Position numbers and translations under genes: made by a program. Under the pieces are notes generated by a model. The model was not told the DNA's origin. It did no database searches and worked only from the letters and a program-made list of their open reading frames with translations. Below are positions 1 to 5,907 of a DNA stretch of 8,961 nucleotides, one piece after another; the first letter of the stretch is position 1, and each line of letters opens with the position of its first letter. Origin of the DNA: CAZAKZ01 sp964485695 (GTDB lineage Bacteria > Planctomycetota > JAFGQW01); NCBI GenBank assembly GCA_964485695.1, contig CAZAKZ010000194.1, forward strand, positions 1 through 8,961, in the 5' to 3' direction.

Positions 1-39
1 GCCGCGACCACGGTGGGGGCCGAGAGGACGGCAGGGGGC

Positions 40-366
40 TTAACGGCATTGCCGGGGATAGAGGTGGTTCTTCCCCCCCCCCAGGTTTCCGCCCTGAAGG
101 GAGACTTCCAGGGTGTTCACTCCGTAGCGGAGATAGTCGTCCAGGTTGGAAACGACCCGGTCGGTGAACCGGGCGTCCATGAGCGCATTGGCCAGGCGGG
201 TGACCCACATGTCGTAGGGCCGTGTCTTCTGGGTGGCGATGTCCTCGAGAAGGAAGCGGTTGCGGTCATTCAGGAGTCGATGGACGGCCTGGCCCGTGGC
301 CTGGTCCACAGGCCAGGAGAACAGGATCGGGAGGCTGAGAAATACCAAGGCCTGGATTCGTGACAT
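40..366 (-). CDS. Secreted protein, N-terminal part only (possibly frameshifted)
   Basis: The frame gives 108 residues from ATG at 366. An AAGGA Shine-Dalgarno site lies 10 nt upstream (plus 377-381); an in-frame TTG at 384 is a weaker start. Residues 1-25 look like a signal peptide (hydrophobic ALVFLSLPILF, possible cleavage after ATGQA), so the product is probably exported. The remainder is soluble and includes RYGVNTLEVSLQGG. From memory this resembles the start of secreted TIM-barrel, glycoside-hydrolase-like proteins of planctomycetes, which run to several hundred residues; this is unverified. The frame stops at TAA 14 codons after a run of ten G (coding strand). Both other frames stay open from that run to the window edge, and the frame expected after losing one G keeps GC-rich third positions. 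The gene is therefore probably longer and interrupted by a real or artefactual frameshift. Function unknown. Confidence 0.6.
   Translation of the reverse strand: MSRIQALVFLSLPILFSWPVDQATGQAVHRLLNDRNRFLLEDIATQKTRPYDMWVTRLANALMDARFTDRVVSNLDDYLRYGVNTLEVSLQGGNLGGGKNHLYPRQCR
73..82. repeat. C10/G10 homopolymer inside a coding region
   Basis: Ten consecutive C on the plus strand read as G10 in the leftward secreted-protein gene, encoding Gly-Gly-Gly within Asn-Leu-Gly-Gly-Gly-Lys. The annotated frame terminates 14 codons later. Such a tract is a slippage-prone site, both for the cell (phase variation) and for sequencing. Other G/C runs occur nearby: C8 at 413-420 in the same gene's leader, and G8 at 1750-1757 inside the membrane-protein gene, where the frame is intact. 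Confidence 0.9.
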
Positions 367-389
367 GGGTAGACTGTCCTTCAAGGCTG

Positions 390-401
390 TTCACCGGTGA
401 A
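390..401. promoter_or_regulatory. Perfect 12-bp palindrome in the leader of the secreted-protein gene
   Basis: TTCACCGGTGAA is a perfect inverted repeat without a spacer. It lies 23 bp upstream of the ATG at 366 and downstream of the proposed transcription start (about 453). A repressor operator at this position is plausible, but no cognate regulator is encoded in the window. Confidence 0.35.
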
Positions 402-459
402 TTTCCCTCTGTCCCCCCCCTTGGGGCCTTGGCGTGAAATGTCCGTTTCTCCGCGATAT

Positions 460-488
460 ATTTTACCTAAAGTGGTCATAATTATCAA
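460..488 (-). promoter_or_regulatory. Sigma70-type promoter for the leftward secreted-protein gene
   Basis: On the minus strand, TTGATA (plus 483-488, 5/6 match to TTGACA) and TAAAAT (plus 460-465, 5/6 match to TATAAT) are separated by exactly 17 bp. They sit in a locally AT-rich patch of otherwise GC-rich DNA. Transcription would start near 453, giving a leader of about 87 nt that contains a G8 run (413-420) and the palindrome at 390-401. Assignment is by consensus matching only. Confidence 0.6.
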
Positions 489-673
489 GAGACTGCCATT
501 GTTATCCTCGAAAAACGGGTTCCTGTTCTCTTGTCTAGTGCAGCGTTCTTGTTGCCCGTTTTCTCGCATATGCCATTATCCCTTGTGTTGCTTCAGTTTG
601 AGGTCGACATCATGCTGAAGTAGGCATGGATCATTCCTGTCCTGGATACGGGCCACAAAGATCACTCCGGTGG

Positions 674-692
674 CCATTGTCTACCACAATGG
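674..692. promoter_or_regulatory. Inverted repeat upstream of the membrane-protein gene
   Basis: CCATTGT (674-680) and ACAATGG (686-692) form a perfect 7-bp inverted repeat around CTACC. It lies about 180 bp upstream of the proposed ATG at 875. It could be an operator or the stem of an RNA hairpin. There is no following T-run, so it is not a typical intrinsic terminator. Confidence 0.35.
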
Positions 693-874
693 GTCATTCG
701 GTGGGTGATCGAGGGCCCTCGTTCGCAAGGCCTTGAGGACGACTCGTGGCGTTTTCAGCCCGGAGGAGGGGAAGGCCAGGCGAAAAATCCGAGTCTCGAT
801 CCGAAAGCCGACCGGGCTGGATTCCGAAATATATGTCTGTATGGAATCCGTGCTTGGACCGGACGGGACGAGGC

Positions 875-1891
875 ATGAAGACGGAATTGGTTCTCTGTGC
901 AGGGTGCGGGCAGGAGCTCGAGGTCGAAGACTCCACGATGGACGTCGGATTAGCGTGTCCATCCTGCTTGACCCCGGTTAATAAGTCGCTTGCAGGCGGC
1001 CGTGGCCGGGATGCGGCTCCCACCTCGGGACTCGAGCAGTACGTCAGGAAGCTCCGGTGCTCCTTCCATCCCGGCGTCGCTGCGATTCGTAGATGTGAGT
1101 TGTGTAAGAAGTTGCTCTGCACGGCCTGTGTCGTCACCCGGAACCTGAACTACAAGCTGGTGGAGATGTGTCCCTGCGGCGGGCGCGTGGATCGGCTCAA
1201 CCCCGTTGAGAGGGGCATCAAACCGGTCACTTTCCAGAAGACCCTCGGCACAGCCTTCGCCTATCCCGTCGAAGGCCAGGGGGCGGTGATGCTCTTCCTG
1301 GGGACGCTCTTCTTCACGGGGACCACCTATCTCTTCAGGATTCCCCTCATTGGCTGGTTCTTCCTCTTCCTGACCCTGGCCTATGTGTCCGCCTTCATGA
1401 CGAAGATCGTCTTTACCACGGCCCTGGGCAGGAACGAGCCGCCCGAATGGCCGGAAATGGCCAAGATGGGTCAGACCATATTCCTGCCCTTCTTCCTGGT
1501 GTCCGCCACCGCGGTCTTCTGCGGGGGACCAGCGGCGGCCTACCTTCATTTCACGGGATCCATAGACGGGATCTTCCTGGCTCTGGCCGCGGTTGGTGGC
1601 TTCTTTTTCCCCATGGGCCTGGCGTGCGTGGCCGTATCCGGGACGCCTGCGGCCCTCAATCCCTTCTTCTGGTTGAACGCCATCTTCATGGTGCCGGGGG
1701 ACTATTTCATGGCCAGCCTCACGTTCTTTCTGGCCTGCGGCCTGAAGGCGGGGGGGGAGATCCTGTCGAGCCAGATTCCGTACGTGGGGAGTATGTTCGG
1801 AACCTTTCTGCTCCTCTATTTCCTCATGGTCGAGATGCGGATTCTCGGTTTGATCTTCCAGGCCAACAAGGGCCGCATCGGCTGGGTCTGA
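875..1891 (+). CDS. Zinc-ribbon and B-box-like membrane protein, six predicted TM helices
   Basis: The product has 338 residues and no known function. An N-terminal zinc ribbon has C8, C11, C28 and C31 (CxxC...CxxC). A second Cys/His cluster follows, with C62, H65, C74, C77, C82, C85, C99 and C101, resembling a B-box-type zinc finger (C..H...C..C....C..C). The C-terminal two-thirds holds about six hydrophobic segments (roughly residues 138-156, 160-184, 205-228, 233-258, 265-292, 310-335) and ends in a short basic tail, NKGRIGW. The layout resembles DUF4013-like membrane proteins fused to zinc fingers, common in planctomycetes and myxobacteria (from memory). The zinc modules are presumably cytoplasmic. 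ATG 875 was chosen because the zinc ribbon begins at once; its ribosome site is weak (GAGG only 1 nt away), and an in-frame ATG at 833 is the alternative. A G8 run at 1750-1757 does not break the frame. Confidence 0.82.
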   Translation: MKTELVLCAGCGQELEVEDSTMDVGLACPSCLTPVNKSLAGGRGRDAAPTSGLEQYVRKLRCSFHPGVAAIRRCELCKKLLCTACVVTRNLNYKLVEMCPCGGRVDRLNPVERGIKPVTFQKTLGTAFAYPVEGQGAVMLFLGTLFFTGTTYLFRIPLIGWFFLFLTLAYVSAFMTKIVFTTALGRNEPPEWPEMAKMGQTIFLPFFLVSATAVFCGGPAAAYLHFTGSIDGIFLALAAVGGFFFPMGLACVAVSGTPAALNPFFWLNAIFMVPGDYFMASLTFFLACGLKAGGEILSSQIPYVGSMFGTFLLLYFLMVEMRILGLIFQANKGRIGWV

Positions 1892-1973
1892 CCGATCCCG
1901 CAACAACGGATTGACCTTTGCCTCCGGATTTGTTCTTCTACCCAGGACAGAAAACCAATACCCGGGGGATATC

Positions 1974-3677
1974 ATGATCGAAAAACTCACGCTTTCACTT
2001 GTAGTTTCTCTTCTTGTTGCTGCGGTTCTCCCCGTGGCCATGACGCCCGCCCAGGCCGTGGTCGGGCCCAACATCCGGGTCAACCAGGATTCCGGATCGG
2101 CCATCCAGGTGGAGATGATCATGGTGGCGGATCCGAACGATCCGAACCGCGTGGCCGTGAGTTTCAAGGACCTCAGGCCCGCCAGCACCAAGCAAAACGG
2201 CCAGGCCTGGTCCATTGACGGCGGCAGGACCTGGAAGGACCGGAAGGTGCAGCTGGGCAAGCAGCGCGGCGGTTCGGGCTACTTCACGGGTTCCAGCGAT
2301 CCCTGGATGGCGTGGTGGAAGGGGGGGATCCTCTACGACTGCTCCCTGCAGTTCGGAGGATCGCCGGCACGGTCCGCCCTGTTCATCCACCGCTCCTACG
2401 ACGGCGGCGCCACCTTCGGTCCGCCGATCCCGGCCGTCATGCCCCCGGGCAGCGAGTTCGAGGACAAGCAGGCCATGACGGTGGACAACAACGTGGGCGC
2501 CCCGACCTACGGAAACCTCTACATCAGCTGGACCCGGTTCGGCAGCGGTACACCCATCATGCTGGTGCGGTCCCTCGACAAGGGTCTCAGCTGGTCCTCG
2601 CCGGTCCAGGTGTCCGACACCAACGGATCCCAGCAGGGATCGGTGCCTGCGGCCGCGCCCAACGGCGACATCTACGTGGTCTGGATGGGACGTTCCTATT
2701 CCAATCGCAACCTCCTGTTCGATAAATCCACCGATGGCGGCAAGACGTGGGGGAAGGATCGAGTGATTGCTCCGTACGTGCCCTGGTCCGTGCCTTTTAC
2801 CGGCCTGCCCACCCTGCCGGCCGTGGCCGTGGATACAACCAAGGGGCTCCACCGGGGAACCATCTACGCGGTGTGGGCCGCGCGGAACACGGGATCCGAC
2901 GCCGACATCTTCCTGGCCAGGTCCGTGAACGGCGGGACCTCCTGGGCCACGGCCGTGGTCAGTGACGACACGAGCGGCCGGGACCAGTTCTTCCCCCACG
3001 TGGCCGTGGACGAGGCCGGGGGCGTGGTGGTGTCGTATGCTTCCCGGGAGCTGGATCCGAACAACCGGACCTACCACATCTTCGTCCGTCGCTCCCTGGA
3101 CGGCGGCCGCACCTTCGGCAAATCGGTACGCCTCACGGACCAGGCGAGCGATCCGGCCCGGTGGTCCAGACCCACGCCCAACTACCAGAACAACGAGTAT
3201 CGCAACGTGGCGCCGAGCAGCAATCACTATCACGCGGTCTGGACCGACACCCGTCTCGGAAATCCGGATGTCTACACGGCCCGGTTCTCCTTCGATCTGG
3301 TGCCGGACGCGTTTCAGATCTCGGCGGCGACCGGTGGCACCGTCAATTTCACCCTGGCGCCGGGCCCCAACCACGCCGGCAAGACCTACACGCTGTTTCT
3401 CACATTCAAGGGCACCTCGCCGGGCGTGAAGGTGGAGGGCGTGCAGGTGGATCTGAATCCGGACGCGTGGACCTCGGCAGTGGTTCCCTACTACGGTACC
3501 ACCCTCTTCCAGAACTTCACCGGAGTCCTGGACGGCAAGGGTGCAGGTCAGGCCAGGTTCGCGGCCCCTGCCGCCCTGCTCCAGCCCTTCGTGGGGCTCA
3601 AGCTCTCACTGGCGGCCGTGCTCTATGCCCCGTTGACCTACGCCACGAGTCCGGTATCCATCGACATTCTCAAGTAA
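1974..3677 (+). CDS. Secreted six-Asp-box (BNR) beta-propeller protein with C-terminal beta domain
   Basis: The product has 567 residues. A signal peptide (residues 1-28) has a hydrophobic core and probable cleavage after TPAQA, so the protein is exported. Six Asp-box motifs (S-x-D/N-x-G-x-T/S-W/F) begin near residues 80, 141, 200, 252, 317 and 374, for example SIDGGRTW and SLDGGRTF, matching a six-bladed sialidase-fold propeller that closes with WTDTRLGNPDVYTARF. Residues about 445-567 form a separate beta-rich module (GTSPG, LDGKGAGQARF, SPVSIDI) of a kind seen C-terminally in secreted environmental proteins (from memory). The fold is clear, but the sialidase catalytic Arg triad and Tyr/Glu cannot be assigned by eye, so enzymatic activity is unproven; a binding or structural role is possible. 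The start is ATG 1974, next to the signal peptide, with GGGGG 5 nt upstream. An earlier in-frame TTG at 1911 lacks support. The gene follows the membrane-protein gene by 82 bp and ends 12 bp from the convergent transporter operon. Confidence 0.88.
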   Translation: MIEKLTLSLVVSLLVAAVLPVAMTPAQAVVGPNIRVNQDSGSAIQVEMIMVADPNDPNRVAVSFKDLRPASTKQNGQAWSIDGGRTWKDRKVQLGKQRGGSGYFTGSSDPWMAWWKGGILYDCSLQFGGSPARSALFIHRSYDGGATFGPPIPAVMPPGSEFEDKQAMTVDNNVGAPTYGNLYISWTRFGSGTPIMLVRSLDKGLSWSSPVQVSDTNGSQQGSVPAAAPNGDIYVVWMGRSYSNRNLLFDKSTDGGKTWGKDRVIAPYVPWSVPFTGLPTLPAVAVDTTKGLHRGTIYAVWAARNTGSDADIFLARSVNGGTSWATAVVSDDTSGRDQFFPHVAVDEAGGVVVSYASRELDPNNRTYHIFVRRSLDGGRTFGKSVRLTDQASDPARWSRPTPNYQNNEYRNVAPSSNHYHAVWTDTRLGNPDVYTARFSFDLVPDAFQISAATGGTVNFTLAPGPNHAGKTYTLFLTFKGTSPGVKVEGVQVDLNPDAWTSAVVPYYGTTLFQNFTGVLDGKGAGQARFAAPAALLQPFVGLKLSLAAVLYAPLTYATSPVSIDILK

Positions 3678-3689
3678 GGTCGTCACGGG

Positions 3690-4631
3690 TCACGGAGTCA
3701 GATACGCGTCCACGTTTTCCCTGGTGATCGTTGCGGTCTCCAGCGAGTAACGCTTCTTCTCCAGGGTTTCCCCCCGGAGGAGCTTGAGCGCCAGTTCCAG
3801 TCCCTTCTCCCCCGGGGTGGCGTAGAGAAAGGTGGCCGTCAGGTCCCCCTTCTTCACCCAGGTGCACCCCTCGTCGGGAATGCCGTCGATGCCGAAGAAC
3901 TGGATGTCCTTCTCCCGGCCGGCGGCCTTGGCGGCGAGGAAGGCACCGTGGGCCATGGGGTCGTTGTGAGCGTAGACGATATCGACGTGCTTCAGCGTCT
4001 TCAGGGCGTCCTGCAGGATGTTGTGGGCCTTGTCTTTCTTCCAGTCTCCGTCCAGACCGCCGAGAATCTGGATGCCCGGCTCCTTCTCCACCACCTCGTG
4101 GAATCCCCTCTTGCGTTCCTGGGCCGGCGTCGAGGCCAGGCCCCCGCAGATCTCGTAGATGACGCCCTTTGCCTTGCCCTTGCCGCCCAGGACCTTCACG
4201 GCGTGTCGGCCGGCGGCGCGGCCGATCTCCATGTTGTCCCCGCCCACGAAGGCGGCGTACCCGTCCCAGTTGACGTCCCGGTCCAGCACCACCACCGGGA
4301 TACCGGCCTCGGTGGCCTCCTTCACCACGCGGGTGAGGCCGGCCGACTCCTTGGGGCTGATGAGGATGGCGTTCACCTTGCGCCGGATGAAGGTCTTCAT
4401 CTGGGCCACCTGTTCCTCGGTGCGGTCGTTGGCGTTCAGGATGGTGAGCTTTACGTCCGGGTGAGCGGCGGCGGCGACAGTGAGCTTCTCGTTGAAGAGC
4501 ACGCGCCAGGGCTCGGTGACGGTGCACTGGGAAAAGCCGATCTCGATCTGTTTCTTCTCGCTCTGGCCTGAGTCGCCTCTGCACGCGGCCAGGAAACACA
4601 GGAGGAGGGCCGGGATCAGTAGATTTCGCAA
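3690..4631 (-). CDS. Sugar ABC transporter substrate-binding lipoprotein (RbsB/YtfQ-like)
   Basis: The product has 313 residues and is the receptor of the importer. It begins with a lipoprotein signal (hydrophobic LLIPALLLCFLAAC; lipobox LAAC with lipidated Cys17), so it is membrane-anchored outside the cytoplasmic membrane. The rest is a type I periplasmic binding protein (Peripla_BP_4): IGFSQCTVTEPWR near the N-terminus, then IPVVVLDRDV, FVGGDN, STPAQERKRGF, HNDPMAHGAF and FFGIDGIPDEG. The FSQ..EPWR opening and LDR motif recall YtfQ (galactofuranose) more than RbsB, but the ligand cannot be fixed. The start is an unusual TTG at 4631, placed by GAGGGG 9 nt upstream and by the signal peptide; the frame is open to an ATG at 4772, which would overlap the permease and bury the signal peptide. 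It is last in the operon, 88 bp after the permease stop. Confidence 0.93.
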   Translation of the reverse strand: MRNLLIPALLLCFLAACRGDSGQSEKKQIEIGFSQCTVTEPWRVLFNEKLTVAAAAHPDVKLTILNANDRTEEQVAQMKTFIRRKVNAILISPKESAGLTRVVKEATEAGIPVVVLDRDVNWDGYAAFVGGDNMEIGRAAGRHAVKVLGGKGKAKGVIYEICGGLASTPAQERKRGFHEVVEKEPGIQILGGLDGDWKKDKAHNILQDALKTLKHVDIVYAHNDPMAHGAFLAAKAAGREKDIQFFGIDGIPDEGCTWVKKGDLTATFLYATPGEKGLELALKLLRGETLEKKRYSLETATITRENVDAYLTP

Positions 4632-4640
4632 GAGTGTTTT

Positions 4641-4646
4641 CCCCTC
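4641..4646 (-). promoter_or_regulatory. Ribosome binding site deciding the TTG start of the binding protein
   Basis: On the minus strand GAGGGG lies 9 nt upstream of the TTG at 4631. The first codons after it encode the lipoprotein signal peptide, which fixes this rare start over the upstream ATG at 4772. Confidence 0.7.
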
Positions 4647-4719
4647 TGTTATTGGACCATGTGATCCCGGAGAGATTACCCTCCCGGTGACCGAAGAAAA
4701 AGGGGGCGGGGAAAAATTG

Positions 4720-5907
4720 TCACCTCCGGCGAACCCACCGGAGGAGCGTTCCTTCCTGCAGCAGGACGGCACCCACGATGATGACGCCCTTCAGGATGTC
4801 CTGGAGATGACTGGGCACCCTCTCCAGGTTGAGGAAATTGGAGAGGTAGCCGAAGATGAGCACCCCAACCAGAGTGCCCATGATGCGGCCGCGGCCGCCG
4901 TGGAGGCTGGCGCCGCCGATGACCACGGCGGCGATGGCGTCCAGCTCCTTCATGGCGCCGGCGTCGGGTTTCCCCTGGGTGTACTGGGCGCAGTAAAGGA
5001 TCGCCGCCAGCCCCGCAAGGAATCCGGAGATGGCGTAGACCCCCACCTTGACCCGGTTCACGTGGATGCCCGAGAGCCTGGAGGTCTCCTCGTTGCCGCC
5101 CACGGCGTAGACGTGCCGGCCGAACCGCGTGCGGCGCAGGAGAAAGGCGACCAGCACCACGCAGCCGAGAAAGAAGAGGGCCGGCACGGGGATCAGCTTC
5201 TCCCCGAAGACCACGAGGTTGCTGGCGAGGGCCTCGAAGGCCGGGGGGGCGTGGGCGCCGCTGCCCTCGGTGTAGATGGCGTGGATCTGGCCGCCCTTGC
5301 CGGCCACGAACTTGGCCAGGCCCACGGCCGAAATCATCATGGCCAGGGTGACGATGAAGGGCTGCAGCTTGCCCCGGGCGATGATGAATCCGTTCACGAG
5401 GCCGAGGACCATGCCCACCGGCGGCACGGCCAGTAGCACCAGGAGAACGCTGAAGCCGGAGTCCACGGCACTCGCGCCGGTCCCGGCAATACCGGCCGCG
5501 CCCAGGACGCCCGCGATGCACGCCGGGATTCCCCGCCGACGTCCGGTTCGGTGCCGGAAGATCCACCAGGTGAGTCCGCCGGCGGTGAGGCCGCCGAAGA
5601 CGCCCATGGAGGGCACGGCCAGCATTGTGGCCGTGGTCCATTCCCGGTCCATGAGGAGCATGGCGCACACCACGGTGCAAAGCGAGAGGACACTGCCCAC
5701 CGAGAGGTCAATGCCCGCCGTGAGGATGACCAGGGTCATGCCCACGGCCAGGATGCCGTTCAGGGACACCTGCCAGAGCACGTCGCGCTGGTTGGCCATG
5801 GTGAGAAACTGGTCGCTGAGGAGACAGCCGGTGCAAAACACGGCGGCCAGGCCGATGTAGAGAACGCTGCCCTTCAGCAGCCGTGGAAACGTGTTGCGGT
5901 CAACCAT
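4720..5907 (-). CDS. Sugar ABC transporter permease (RbsC family), longer than usual
   Basis: The product has 395 residues. It is the polytopic inner-membrane subunit that forms the sugar channel and docks the ATPase. Family hallmarks are GMTLVILTAGIDLSVGS (residues 56-72), GLVNGFIIARGKLQPFIVTL (169-188), GRHVYAVGGNEETSRLSGI (263-281) and ELDAIAAVVIGGASLHGGRG (321-340, the ATPase-contact loop). E. coli RbsC has about 320 residues. Here the stretch between GIDLSVGS and the QPF motif is about 60 residues longer (roughly residues 90-160), adding hydrophobic segments and a basic loop, RHRTGRRRG; XylH-type permeases also approach this length. ATG 5907 is preferred: TGAGG lies 6 nt upstream and the start overlaps the ATPase stop by 8 bp (ATGGTTGA), implying translational coupling. 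A GTG at 5919 is the alternative. The substrate is presumably a monosaccharide. Confidence 0.95.
   Translation of the reverse strand: MVDRNTFPRLLKGSVLYIGLAAVFCTGCLLSDQFLTMANQRDVLWQVSLNGILAVGMTLVILTAGIDLSVGSVLSLCTVVCAMLLMDREWTTATMLAVPSMGVFGGLTAGGLTWWIFRHRTGRRRGIPACIAGVLGAAGIAGTGASAVDSGFSVLLVLLAVPPVGMVLGLVNGFIIARGKLQPFIVTLAMMISAVGLAKFVAGKGGQIHAIYTEGSGAHAPPAFEALASNLVVFGEKLIPVPALFFLGCVVLVAFLLRRTRFGRHVYAVGGNEETSRLSGIHVNRVKVGVYAISGFLAGLAAILYCAQYTQGKPDAGAMKELDAIAAVVIGGASLHGGRGRIMGTLVGVLIFGYLSNFLNLERVPSHLQDILKGVIIVGAVLLQEGTLLRWVRRR

Larger units (their letters stand above)
367..874. other. 508-bp divergent intergenic region
   Basis: No convincing gene was found. Short open frames here have poor composition and overlap the leftward promoter. 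The left part holds the promoter and palindrome of the leftward gene. Further right are a loose CTTCAG/CTGAAG inverted repeat (591-596 and 615-620) and a good hairpin at 674-692. A possible rightward promoter for the membrane-protein gene, TTGCCC with 16 bp to CATTAT (around 554-581), matches consensus poorly and is not called. The membrane-protein frame is open back to 746, but those residues are Arg/Ser/Gly-rich and look non-coding. Confidence 0.55.

Noticed and set aside
381..618. Small open frames on both strands (381-569 minus, 397-618 plus)
   Set aside because: They overlap the promoter and leader of the secreted-protein gene, lack ribosome sites and have no recognisable composition.
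746..874. 43-residue N-terminal extension of the zinc-ribbon membrane protein
   Set aside because: The extension is Arg/Ser/Gly-rich with no motif or ribosome site. The zinc ribbon begins directly after ATG 875.
950..3374. Long minus-strand open frames (950-2260 and 1995-3374) opposite the membrane and propeller genes
   Set aside because: Their products are low-complexity Arg/Gly/His-rich sequences without motifs, while the plus-strand frames have zinc ligands, TM helices, a signal peptide and Asp-boxes.
4632..4772. Upstream ATG 4772 as the start of the binding protein
   Set aside because: It would place 47 odd residues before the lipoprotein signal peptide and overlap the permease gene; the TTG with GAGGGG fits better.
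3948..5436. Plus-strand open frames opposite the binding-protein and permease genes
   Set aside because: They are antisense to clear family members and have shadow-type composition.
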